Part shown: in pieces, positions 1 through 9,915 of the stretch | Numbering within the stretch: the stretch's first letter is position 1 | Layout of the letters: each line of letters starts with the position of its first letter | Made by a program: the position numbers and the translations under genes | Assembly: GCA_027596035.1 (NCBI GenBank) | Contig: JADGJA010000396.1 | Location: 1-19,926, forward strand | Direction: 5' to 3' | DNA from: Thoreauomyces humboldtii | Lineage: Eukaryota > Chytridiomycota > Chytridiomycetes > Spizellomycetales > Powellomycetaceae | Length of the DNA stretch: 19,926 nucleotides | Notes under the pieces: model-generated | Told to the model about the DNA's origin: nothing | The model's input: only the letters and a program-made list of their open reading frames with translations | Database searches by the model: none

Positions 1-899
1 GCGCCTGTGCGGGAGTGTGGGGGGCGGGGTTTTGGTTTTTATAGTCCTGGTGGCCAGGAATGCCCCCCCCCCCCTCTCAGCGCCTTGCTCTCTGCAAGCG
101 CAGTTCTCTACATGTCTTGCTCTCATGTCTTCGATCGGCCCGGATCCAGCTGCCTGAAGGTACTTGTGAGCTTCACCGGAGAGCCACCGCCCTCCCGCCG
201 CTGGACTGTACAGGTACCCTCACAGTTATGGGTACAGTACCCTTGCGTTACAGTCATGTCGATGCTCGGATCTCCGGTCTCTCTCTCTCTCTCTCTGATC
301 TCCACAGTCGGGGGCGCTTTGTCGAGGCGCCCTCTTCTTTCTTGCGAAAGGGCGCCCCCCCGGTGACCGTGTTGCACGAAAGACCGAGGAAAGGGTGAGC
401 GGCCGCAGGCGGGTGGCCGTTGCCGCCGTTCCTTTCGGTTCGGTTGTGGCCCTTGTGCACCGCACGGCGCACGGCACTCCTCCTCTCCCTTTGACTGGCA
501 CACTCTGCGACTGGACTCCAAGACCCAACCACGCACCCGCCCCTTGCTTGTCGCACCGTCGTCCCTCCCCCCTGCCAGTCGGGCTGGCTCAGGTGAGACC
601 TTCCCTCGGCCTCGCTCGGTGTCTTGTGCACCCGGGTCTCTCCGAGAGTGTGTACAGTAGTATCGACAAGCTGATGAATGAGGATTCATCAACGGGGAGA
701 TGTCCGTGGTGTGTGTGTGTGTGTGCCGTACAGTAGGTTGGCATGTACAGATCTTGAACGAGGCCCCATTGCCAAATTGGCTGCAACCCTCACTCCTTCC
801 CTCCCGTCGAACCTGAACTGGAGCGCACAGAGAGCATTCCCTCGGTCTACTCATCACCTACGTAGCGCCCTCGCATCGGCCGCTCAAACCTGCTGAGGA
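1..899. promoter_or_regulatory. Non-coding region upstream of the homeodomain gene
   Basis: No convincing gene is seen. Open frames here (for example 123-857 on the minus strand) translate to low-complexity, repeat-driven peptides with no recognisable domain and are probably chance. The stretch holds a run of 12 C at 63-74, a CT-repeat tract around 280-297, an inverted repeat with 8-bp arms at 326-333 and 349-356, and a (GT)n run around 708-723. The last part probably contains the promoter and 5' leader of the gene starting at 900. A transcription start could not be placed. Confidence 0.5.
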
Positions 900-2470
900 A
901 TGTCGAACGAACAACTAACCGCCGTGCCCTACCACCAGCAGTCGGTCGCCCCCCGTCCTTACTCTTTCAACGACCCACCGATGTGGGGACCTCAGACCTC
1001 ATACAACCCTTTCTGTCACAAAACCCGCCACAAGACGACAAAGGCCCAGCTTCAGGTTCTGGAGGTTGCCTTTGAGCGAGACCGAAAACCGGGAGCTGCC
1101 GAGCGGGAGACCCTTGCCCGGCGAATCGACATGACCCGTGAGTCTGCGCCCACACCCCGTCCTTATTCCATAGTGTATCGCTCATCAGTACCACCATCAC
1201 AGCACGCGGAATCCAAATCTGGTTCCAAAACCGAAGAGCGAAGGAGAAGGCCCTCGTTTTGAGGGGAATCAAAACGACAGCAGCACCGTCCTCCTCGGCT
1301 GCCTCCTCGGCCGCCTCCGTTCCAGCACCCATCGCTTCCAAAGATCTCCCCGCGTCGGCCACTGTTCCAAGCATGGCAAAGGAAGTCTTCCAGCCTCCGC
1401 GAACGTGGCAGCCGGTTCAGAAACAGCAGCAACACATATCGAGTCAGTATCGCTTCGGCGGGACCGAGCAGCAAGACCCATCCAACAGTAGCGGCAGCTA
1501 CTCGTTTGGCGAGACCGAACATCGTACGAATCCACAGCGCGCAACTGGCGGGTACCAGTTTGGCGATGCGACGACGGCAAGTTCCGGCAGCGGGGAAGCA
1601 TACTTGCCGCCAGATGCTGTTACTGTCACCGCTCCCTGGTCAGCTACCGTCAGCGACGAACCAATACCATACCGTGACAACACCGCTATGGTTAGATTCC
1701 GGGACGACTTCTTCCACAAACAGCCAGCCCAGCCCTCTTACTCTCGAGGTCGATCCATGTCATTGCCTCACATTGCGTACGATCGGCACGCGCAAAAGCA
1801 GCACATGACGAGTCCGTTCATGTACTCACCTGATGGACGCACCGATCGACCAGCGTACGAGACGAGACCACCACCTCCAATCGACACCTGCCGAGTACTT
1901 TTGTCGCCGATGCAGCCGACGGTCGGTTTCTCGGAAGACACTTTCGTGGAGTTTGATCTGCCTTCTTCACAAACACAAACGAGTGAACGGCCGGTCGGCG
2001 GATACCAACACGACATTGCACTGGAACCGACTCACCAACAGCCACACCCGTATCCCGGTAACCTATACCCTCAAGTCGCCCGGACAGCCGAAGCCGCGGA
2101 ACCCTCCACGAACACAGTACCGCACCCTTCCTGGGACTTTCCCAACGCCAACCTTCTCGGGCGACGTGGTTCCGTCGACGTCCTGTCCTCGCAACCGCAT
2201 CACCCCTTTGATTTCAGCGGCGTGCGTCGCGGATCCATGCCCGCCCATCTATCCATGGGTATCCCGCAACATCAGCAGCATGTCCAACAGCAACAACCCT
2301 TTGAGTTCAGCGCGTTGCGGCGGGGATCGTGCCCGCCGGACTTTCTCGCATCATTCGAGAACATGGGATTCCCGGATGGCGGTGGACCCTTGCCGCAGCA
2401 ACTTCAAGCCATCGACGAGACCACTGCCTGGGAAGATTACCAGATGAGGCAGGAACACGGAGACTTTTGA
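900..2470 (+). CDS. Homeodomain transcription factor
   Basis: Predicted join 900..1137, 1203..2470 (501 aa), with one 65-bp GT-AG intron in phase 1. The intron sits inside the homeodomain and restores the frame exactly. The homeodomain spans about residues 39-98. It shows the recognition-helix signature WFQNRRAK at 86-93, with the conserved Trp, Phe, Asn and Arg of helix 3. The protein is therefore expected to bind DNA in the nucleus. The long C-terminal region is disordered in character: three Y-x-F-G repeats at about 162-203, Gln/His/Pro-rich stretches, and three RRGS motifs at 400-403, 421-424 and 452-455, which fit the PKA consensus R-R-x-S. The start at 900 is the first ATG of the open frame and lies 39 residues before the homeodomain. 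Target genes and the exact subfamily are not known. A typical 60-residue homeodomain, not the three-residue-longer TALE type, is what I read. Confidence 0.92.
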
Positions 2471-2938
2471 AAGAACTTTTGTCCACCAAGAACCATTCGA
2501 CTTTATCCTCTTTCTCTCTCTCTCCCTCTCTCTCTCTCCCTTTTGTATTTTCTTTTTTGTTCTTTTCCTTGTGCTAGAGAAGGTGCTTGCCCTACCATAT
2601 GCCGGTCCAACTTTAGCTGGCGACAGCTTTGTATACAGCAAATTCACTACAATTACTTCCGACCTTGACTTCAACCTTGACTTCAATACACTCCAACTTT
2701 GACCTCAACCACGACTTCCAACCTACACTGCACGGAAGAGAAGGAGTGCGGCACGTGTCAATAGAAGGATGGATGGTCGCTGTCCGCCCCGTGGTGCTGT
2801 ATGCGATCAACATTGAAGCGGAAGTCGTTGGCCGCAACCGAGTCTCTTTCTCTCGACGAGGAGGCCTCGACCCCTGCGGGCAGTGGTGCGAAACCTAGAC
2901 CCTGAACTTCCCGGTGAGGTGCGAAAGCTGACTCCAAT
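2471..2938. other. Intergenic region, 3' of the homeodomain gene
   Basis: No gene is seen. A strong pyrimidine tract of CT repeats and T-rich sequence (about 2508-2568) lies just after the homeodomain stop codon, probably in its 3' UTR. A degenerate tandem repeat of about 12 nt occupies 2663-2721. The rest carries no recognisable feature up to the start of the decayed amidohydrolase copy. Confidence 0.5.
2663..2721 (+). repeat. Degenerate 12-nt tandem repeat
   Basis: Two identical copies of CCTTGACTTCAA at 2663-2674 and 2675-2686 are followed by diverged copies of 10, 12 and 13 nt ending near 2721. The shared core is a GACTTCAA/GACCTCAA-like word. It lies in the intergenic space after the homeodomain gene and is not in a supported reading frame. 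Confidence 0.6.
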
Positions 2939-3159
2939 CCTATGGCCTCCCTCTCCGCCCTAGTCAGGTGAGCCGTAGTTGAACTTGGAGAGCCCATCCA
3001 GCTTCCCACATGAGCTGTCGAGTGTCTGGTCACGGCGATGGCCGTCTTGACGCCCGCTTCGGTGAGGAGGTCGAGACGGGCCTTTCAGGATCCGCCGGGC
3101 ACGATGCATCTGAGGGACTCGAAGTTTCCCGGTGTGCAGCGGGCGGGTGAGAGGATCAC
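2939..3159 (-). pseudogene. Decayed partial copy of the amidohydrolase last exon
   Basis: This segment aligns colinearly with 3437-3671, inside the last exon of the adjacent amidohydrolase gene, with roughly four of five bases matching by eye. It lies in the same orientation directly downstream of that gene's stop codon. In the ancestral frame it is broken by an in-frame TGA (3085-3087), by two deletions of about 8 bp each (one near the stretch encoding IPGDTRQL, one near ALADSK), and by a TAG (2960-2962). It therefore cannot encode the parental peptide. The similarity stops abruptly on both sides and does not include the parental C-terminus, which points to a segmental duplication rather than a whole second gene. 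A remnant of a formerly complete tandem paralogue is the alternative. Confidence 0.85.
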
Positions 3160-3228
3160 GGATGCGTGATACGGGGTATTTCATTGAATATGAGGGGTAT
3201 TCTGCAATGGAGTTATGGAGAAGTGACA

Positions 3229-6200
3229 TCAGTCCTGCTGAGGACGGCAGTTGACCTGATCACCGTCCGCGGTCAGCAAGATGTTTGTGCCAAAATGCAC
3301 GGGAGAACCATCGTAGACGACAAAGAGCGCCGGAGTTCCCACGATGATCCTTCCGCCCTTTGCGGTCGGAGGCTCCTCGTTGTCGTTGACCGAGACCTTG
3401 AGTCGGACGGCATCTGCGGCGTTCCAAGTGACCCAACCTATCGCTTCCCTCTCCGCCAGGTCAGGCGAGCCGTAGTCGAGCTTGGAATCGGCGAGAGCCC
3501 ATCCGGCTTCCCACATGAGCTGTCGGGTGTCGCCGGGGATGGTGACGGCGATTGACGTATTGACGCCCGCTTCGGTTAGGAGGTCGAGACGGGTCTTTCC
3601 GGATCCGCCGGGAACGATGCATCCGAGCGACTCGAAGTTTCCGGGTGTGCAGCGGGCGGGCGAGAGGATCACCTGAGCTCCCTTGGCTGCTAGCTGTGCG
3701 CTCACGCGATGGGCTTCTACGCCACCCGCGATCACGAGCTGGGATTTGGGCCCTGGCATTCCCAGGATGCGGAGGATGTCGTTGGCTTCGTGAGTCTGCG
3801 GAGGATGTGAGAACGGCCGCTGACTTGGATGGCCCGGTTAACGAAAAACTTACGTGCACGATGACGGGTTTGGTAAAGATGTCTGCTCCTAGTGTCTGCA
3901 GCTGGCCAGACACCGAGCCTGCCAACGTCGACTTTTCTTTCGCTTGATGTCCAACGGAGACATGGAGATTGTTTGTCGAAAAGACACGGGCTTCGCTGTA
4001 ATCTTTGAGCCCGAAGATTCCGATTAGACAGTTTCAAACGGTTGCCGTCGAGCTTGAAGACATACCTTTGGCTGCAACCCTGAAAGCAGCATCGTGCCCC
4101 TGAATCACTCCAGGGTTCAGTGGAACCGCTACGGCCGTGAGAACTCCCGCATGTGCGGCTGCCTTCAGTTGCCTCGAATGAGGAGGAAATCGGAGTCCAT
4201 TCGCAGCGTTGGTGCCTTGCGATGCATGCAAAGCAGCATTGTCCGTCACGCTGCCGTCTTGCGTGCTGGGCTCCGATACAAGTTCAGACAAGCCCAAGGA
4301 CGAGAGGGTCGCGATGAGACCCTAGAGACAGAAAAGAAGTAAAGCCTGTCAGTACACAAGGACTGGACGCTGACTGATAGACACATCTCAATTTACCGGT
4401 GTAGCTACTCCCCCTCCAACATCGTACTCGTCTCCCAGCGAATGGCAGTCCCCAACACAAGATACAAACCCAGATTTCACGACGATCTTTCCTCCCACAA
4501 TCGGTCCAGTCTCGTCATTGTGGATGCGGCCGATATTGACGATGGTGTAGTCGCCACCCTTCCGGCAGACTGTTTTGCTGTCCGCAACTCGAAGCTCGCT
4601 AGGTGTCTCGAACTTGGCAGGCCGAGCCAAGGTAGAGTCCTCAAGAGCCTGAGCGAAGGTTTCATATCCATCTGTGAAAACTCGGACGGGATGTGCGCCG
4701 AGGGAGAGCGGGTGTCTGTGATATGAAAATACATACGTTAGCTTTCGATACTGCTGGAGGGAGGCTGGGTGCACGCGAGCACTTACGAGTTCCACACCAC
4801 AACGTCAGCGTCGTATCCGGTTGCGACCTTTCCGATGCGGTGATCCAGTCCCAGCTTTCGAGCGGGCACGCTGGTCACGGACGCGATGGCGTCGTGAGCT
4901 TCCATTCCGTAGTGATGTCCCTTTGCTGCCTCATATATGAGGTGCTGGCTGTTGAGAACCGGATGGTCTGACTTGTAACTGACGTCGACGCCGGCGTCGC
5001 GCAGGATCTTCCCGGCGCGAACAGACGTAGAATAGGCCTCTTTCTTGTAACCCCAGTTGTCAGCGAAGATGGCGGCAGAGATGTTCTCTCGAGACAGGAG
5101 ACCGGGTACTTTCCATGCTGACAGGGCATGATGGAAGGACGTGATGTTGAAGCCAAATTCGTGCGAGTTTCGGACCATCATCTCGAGATCGTTAGGCTGG
5201 AAACAACCACGGGTTGTCAGGATGCATGTCTCTTTTAACAGGATATCCGACTTTCACTTACCTCGTAACAATGCACATTGAGACGAACTTCGCCTTTGAG
5301 CAATTGCACCAAGGACTCAAGGGACAAGTCCTCAGGGACACGAGTCGGGACGCCGTGATGGGCACTGCGAGCGCCGAACTTCTTGTGAGCTCTCCTTCCA
5401 CTTTCACACCAATCCTGTTGCCGATGCAGGAGATCCCTCGCCTTCTCAAACTTCATGCGGAACCCCCACGCTGAACCAAGTCTCGATCCCGGCAGCTGTC
5501 CCTTTCCACCGTAGAACCTCTTCGGGTTCTCACCGCAGGCCATTTTCATCCACTTGACGACGAGGTCGGGATCGTTGGCCTCGATCTTCATGTCTTCCAC
5601 GAGGTTGCTGGGCATGTGACGGTGTTTGATGACGAAGCCGGTTCCTCCCATAAGGTTGCCTGATCCCGGGAGGATGAGGGACGTAGTGACTCCCCCGCCA
5701 TTGATGATCGCGATGGCGGGATCGGTTTGGTCGAACCCGTCCATGGACCTTAGTTGTGGCATCAGTGGACTGTCGGTCATCTCGTTGGTGTCCGAAGTGG
5801 CCCACAGGACGGGCCAAGAGTCGACTCCTGCGTGACTAAGAGAGGCGAAATGGCGTTTTCGGTCAGCTTTTCGCTTGGCAGATGCGTGGGATAACCCTCT
5901 CCTACCTGTGTTGATCGACAAGACCGGGGGTTACCCATCGACCCTTCACATCGATCTCGGTCCATTCCTCGGTCAATCTCTCTGGAACCTTGACGAAGAC
6001 GCCGTATCGCATGGCCACGTCGGTCTCCGTGACCGTGCCATCTCCGTTCAAAAGTTTCGCGTTGCGCAGTACGACAGGCGAGCTTGCATCGCTGCCTCCG
6101 ATTCCGTCTCTTGGGTTGCGGCGATCGTGGGTAGGGAACGCGGGAGCTTTCGGAGGAGGCAAACAATGGGCGTTCCACCCAGCCTCGAACGCACTTCTTG

Positions 6201-6483
6201 AGATTCCAGATGATTCAAGCGCGGCCTCGTGGTCATCCCAAGCACCTTGCAAAGCGTAGTAAGCATAGACCGTTGCGATGACGAAGACTACTCCGGTCGC
6301 AAGCCAACTGGTGGGATGAAGCTTGGACATGCTGCGGTAGCTACGGATGTCACCGTTGTCTCCGAGCTTTATCGGGGACATGTCGTTGCGAGACCGTGCG
6401 AGGATAAGGAAAGATCTGTCGAAACGCTCGACCGATGATGCGCTTGATGCGAGCTGTGACAGCGGCGCTGCCGTTTTATGCAC
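3229..6483 (-). CDS. Membrane-anchored amidohydrolase, carbohydrate-esterase-9-like
   Basis: Seven exons on the minus strand: 5906-6483, 5262-5835, 4787-5196, 4397-4715, 4066-4321, 3854-4002 and 3229-3795, giving 950 aa. All six introns are GT-AG, 58-75 bp, and phases agree. The protein begins with a hydrophobic segment at about residues 59-78, read as a type II signal anchor, so the enzyme part probably faces the secretory lumen or cell exterior. Metal ligands typical of the amidohydrolase superfamily are visible: HSH at 192-194 after a VTPGLVDQ lead-in, HCYE (H381), FHHA (H406/H407) and SDHP (D461). The first half ends with the usual IGKVATGYDADVVVW closing strand. The second half is a barrel-like extension lacking a second HxH set. 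Fungal relatives are annotated as CE9 or amidohydrolase-family proteins; the substrate is unknown. ATG at 6381 (MSPIK, just before the anchor) is an alternative start. Confidence 0.88.
3437..3671 (-). repeat. Parental copy of the duplicated amidohydrolase segment
   Basis: This part of the last amidohydrolase exon is the intact source of the decayed direct repeat at 2939-3159. It encodes an uninterrupted stretch running from the ILSPARCTPG region to AEREAIG. The two copies lie about 500 bp apart in direct orientation. Confidence 0.85.
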
Positions 6484-6927
6484 GATCGGCTACACGTACT
6501 GTATTGTACAGTTGACTCGCAGGCCGCACTTTCCGCAGAGAGCCCGGAGCGTAATTGTCACAAATGAGTGGATGAAAGGAGTTGAGTGTCTTACCGGCCG
6601 ATCACACAAAATGAAGCTTGGTATTAGGAGAGGTCCTCCGAGAGGAATGGACCCACGAAGGTGACGGCACGGGAGGTCGGGTTTTAATGATCCAAGCCGC
6701 ATCACGGAGAGCCCACGGCCCAGGCGCTCTCAGGCGACGGGTAAACAACGAGATACACTTTACACTGTTCAGGTCTCATCGAACGTTCTTTATTTTCCTT
6801 CCGCAAACGAATGCATTTCCTAGGTCATACGCTGGAACGACCTGCCCAAGGCAGTATGTGCCTCGCAGGGTGTCCAAATTTCGCACGTGTGCGTGTGTGC
6901 TTACTCTCAAGGCTCACCAGTCTCTGG
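6484..6927. promoter_or_regulatory. Intergenic region upstream of the amidohydrolase
   Basis: This 444-bp gap separates the 3' end of the AT-hook gene from the 5' end of the amidohydrolase, both on the minus strand. It should hold the AT-hook 3' UTR and the amidohydrolase promoter. No open frame with family resemblance, clear TATA element or repeat was recognised. Confidence 0.4.
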
Positions 6928-8827
6928 TCAACGCAAGCCAAGGGACCTCGCTGCCTTGTACCAAACCGAAAGAAGCCAGCCGCCTTCCTCATCGCTGTCG
7001 GTATCGTTTCCGACATCCATGGTGTCCTCGTCGTCCGTCCACCTACTAGGCGTGACGGAGATACGGTCCGTCACTGCCCTCTGTGTGGTTGCGGGATCGT
7101 GGTTCCTGCGGCCAATCGCCTTGGTCGTCGCGAGGATGGTCGGTTTCACAGGGGTTGGCAGGATCTCGAGGACCTTGCGGCGTTTGCGGATCTGCTTCGG
7201 AGTCGGGTTGCTGATGATGGCTTCGGGCTCCTCCGCGGCGGTTGCCAGGTCCGCGTTCAAGTCCTCCTCAAAGTCATCGCGAGAAGCTTCATCCTCGACG
7301 CTGCGTTTGCGTTTGGCGGCCGAGGCGGGTGGCTGTACGACATCGATCGTGACGGTTTCGGTGACGTGCACCTCTTCGTGAAGTGTGATCGCTTGCTCCT
7401 CTTCTTCCTCCTCCTCCTGAACAACTCCGTCGTCATCTTCTTCGCTCATCTCGTCTTCCTCCACCTCATCTTGAATCTCATCCTCATCGACGACAGCGGC
7501 AACACTCGAAGGAGAATGCACAACGGACAATTCCATTCGGGGACTGCGACCAACGCCGTAGGCTGCCAGCCGGGCCGATGTACGGACAGGCGTGAGTGCG
7601 CCCGTGGTGCGACGCGGGCTGTTGAGGAGCACGGTCTGTTCGGGCGTGGCAGCTTTCGTGGGAGTTCCAGGGACTTCCTCGTCTACTTCGTCGGGGAAGG
7701 TAACCCTACTCTTGCGCGTGGAACGAGCAACCGACTTGCTAGGCGTTTTGATGGCCGCCTTCTGTTCGCGGTTCATGGTCGTCTTGACTGGTGTCTTCGG
7801 GGCGACGAGGGCGGTGGGAAATTCTTCGTCGATCTTGGGAGCTTCTTTTTTCTCGACGATAGCAGAATCCACACTCTCATCGGTAGCCGTACCATCCGTA
7901 GCAGGTTCGTTGGACATGAGAGCCGTTGACATGTCAAGAATCGGCTTATCAACTGCAACGGAAGCGCGAGTCGCTCGCTTGCTCTTGCGGGCAGAGCCTG
8001 GGCTAGCTAGAAACAAGCGTTCCTCCTTCTCGGCCGCACTTTCGGGAATGTCTTCATCGAAGGGGTTCGGGTAGGTAACATCGGGACCCACGGGCAGACC
8101 CTTGATGTGCGACGACTTCTCAGCGGCCTCGGCAATGTGGCCAGATGCATCCTCTGCTTCCACCGAGGCGAGCTTAGAGGTGATCCGTTGGCTCCGTCGG
8201 GTGGGAGTGGGAGGCGCAGACTTGACCACAACTTCGTCGCCGCTTGCCTCAGTCTGACCGGATGCCTCTCCGTTCGATTCGAAAAGAATCTTTCGACGAC
8301 GAACGTCTGGCCAGACTCGAGGAGTCGTGCACGCCGCTGCACCCTTCTCAGCTACAGGCACTTCGTCAACCTGCTCACCAATGGTGCGACGCTGTCCTTT
8401 AGTAACTTTTCGTGCGGCTTGTGCAGCCTTGCGCGATGGAGTCATTGGAGGTGTCGATGCAGCCACGGGCAGATTGGCTTCCGGGTGTTCGAAAGCCTGA
8501 ATCTTTCGACGCACAGAGATGGGAACATCCTGAGCAGCGGTGGGATTTTCGATGGCAGCTACCTGCTGACGGACTTTTGAGAGCACCTGTGTGTCGCGTT
8601 GTTCATTGCGGAAGTTGCGAAGCTGGTTACTGCGCAAAGACTGTACAGCTGGAGGTATAAAGTATGAGTGAGCGGGCAAGAAGAGGCGAGTGCAGCGCCT
8701 ATCTCAATTGCAGTATTTTGTGCTCACCATCAGACACTTTGGCACCGTGCTCGGACTTCCTTGGGCGTCCCGGGGACCTTCTCACCGGCGCGGCAACTAC
8801 GTTTGAGCCAGTTTCCTCACGGTCCAT
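6928..8827 (-). CDS. AT-hook nuclear protein rich in CDK-type sites
   Basis: Two exons, 8728-8827 and 6928-8648 (606 aa), joined across a 79-bp GT-AG intron in phase 1. The first exon matters because it supplies an AT-hook-like motif, RRSPGRPRK at residues 16-24 with the G-R-P core at 20-22, suggesting minor-groove binding to AT-rich DNA. The rest is charged and probably largely disordered. It has at least nine S/T-P-x-K/R sequences spread along its length, three short basic R-x-S-x-R motifs, and a strongly acidic block at about 421-452 (7393-7488). It ends with a hydrophobic tail containing WLLSVWYKAARSLGL. The composition fits a chromatin or nuclear-scaffold protein regulated by cyclin-dependent kinases, but I do not recognise the family. 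The ATG at 8827 is the first in frame and has a G at +4. Confidence 0.8.
7393..7488 (-). other. Acidic Glu/Asp-rich block of the AT-hook protein
   Basis: About 32 residues are mostly Glu and Asp, including an uninterrupted run of seven Glu. On DNA this is a GAG/GAA-rich purine tract on the coding strand. It produces long open frames on the opposite strand, which I regard as shadows. Confidence 0.75.
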
Positions 8828-9250
8828 GACAAAGAGGAGGGTAACGGGATGGAACGAGTTTCCCTGGGGATGTGTTGCGCCTACGCTTGTTCTTGGGACG
8901 TGGGTCGAAACGTCAAGGGCCGTTGTGGAAAATGTGTGTGCGATGCGCTGCTGGGAGCGATCTCACTCTTGGTGTAGCGCGTGGAGGGGAGGGAGTCGTG
9001 CAGTCCCCTGCAAAGGCAAAGAGGCAGCAGCAGCAGGCAGGCTTTTCGGACAGGTTCGGACGCGACACAGGAACTATCAAAGGCATACGGTTCTCAAACC
9101 GCCCAAGCCGCACCAGTAGATACCGGTGGCATGCGAACATCGATGGCCCGTACAGACTTTGCATGTCTAGTAAGAGATGGATATGCGACAGAGATTTACA
9201 TCGGGTATGAGCGGCAGGGTCACCAAGGGAAAAAATCGCCTCCGCCATAA
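8828..9250. promoter_or_regulatory. Intergenic region between PIN1 and the AT-hook gene
   Basis: This 423-bp gap lies between the PIN1 stop and the AT-hook start; both genes are on the minus strand. It should contain the PIN1 3' UTR and the AT-hook promoter. A short CAG-rich run occurs near 9026-9039. No coding feature was recognised. Confidence 0.4.
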
Positions 9251-9915
9251 TCAACCGGTTCGAAGAATCAGGTGGACACCGCTGTCGGTGTCGATGGGCT
9301 CGCTCAGCTCCCCAACCTTGAGCGCGTAAGTAGCATTCTCGAACGCTGCCTGCATTTGTCCCTTCCCGAACACCCCCAGATCTCCGCCTTTCTTGGCCGA
9401 GCTGCAGTCGCTTTCGGTCTGCGCAAGGGTGGCGAGGTCCGTCTCGCCGCTCACGATGCGTTGCCGGTGTCCGTTGAGGATGTGCAACGCCTCCTCCTTT
9501 GACCGCGTGATGGGATCCTCCTTCCAGCTCGCAGGTCTGCGGCTGTCGCGATGCTTGACGAGGAGGTGGGAAGCTCGGACCTCGCCAGGGTCGGAGTATC
9601 CTTCGGGTTTGTCCCACACCTGCACGGAAGGCGAACCTGGGTGTCAGCCGCCAGAAGGGAATTCCTGCGCCGTTCCAGCTTCCACTCGGCAGGTTCCTTC
9701 TTCAGCTGACTCACACTCTCTCCGGTGGTGCGATTGAAGTAGTAGGGACGTGCCCGGGTCTTTGAGTGACGCTCCTCCCAGTCGTTGGCGGCTTCGATGG
9801 TGCTCTGAGTAGCGACAAGGTTAGCCTTCAGATAAGCCCAGAGGACGCGGGGCGTGAACGAATCCTGGCAAGTCACGAAGTGCTACAGACCACCACCACC
9901 ACCACCACTCACCAT
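9251..9915 (-). CDS. PIN1/ESS1: Pin1/Ess1-type peptidyl-prolyl cis-trans isomerase
   Basis: Exons 9913-9915 (the ATG alone), 9715-9804 and 9251-9619, giving 153 aa against about 163-170 for human Pin1 and yeast Ess1. The N-terminal WW domain has its two signature tryptophans at 10 and 33, the second restored by splicing out a 95-bp intron. The parvulin domain carries the expected residues: H49 (ASHLLVKH), K53, R58 and R59 for phosphate binding, C103 (SDCSS), S144 and H147 (TDSGVHLILR). The enzyme isomerises phospho-Ser/Thr-Pro bonds, with the Pol II C-terminal domain as the classic target. The first intron begins directly after the ATG (GTGAGT, 9805-9912) and has a CTAAC branch site before its CAG acceptor. 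An unspliced start at the ATG at 9876 is possible but would ignore these strong splice signals. Confidence 0.93.
9889..9906 (-). repeat. (GGT)6 microsatellite in PIN1 intron 1
   Basis: Six GGT triplets on the minus strand directly follow the GTGAGT donor of PIN1 intron 1. If the intron is retained, the ATG reads into a short Gly run and then a TAG stop after ten codons. Confidence 0.85.

Noticed and set aside
123..857. 244-codon minus-strand open frame upstream of the homeodomain gene
   Set aside because: The translation is driven by CT, GT and GC-rich repeats (His-Thr, Arg-Glu runs), matches no domain, and overlaps the probable promoter.
2960..3229. Minus-strand 89-codon open frame over the decayed copy
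   Set aside because: It is in a different frame from the ancestral coding frame, and its Arg/Pro-rich translation mirrors the shadow frame of the intact exon.
6811..7929. 372-codon plus-strand open frame
   Set aside because: It is antisense to the AT-hook gene and arises from its acidic and TP-rich codons. The Leu/Phe run mirrors the Glu/Asp block.
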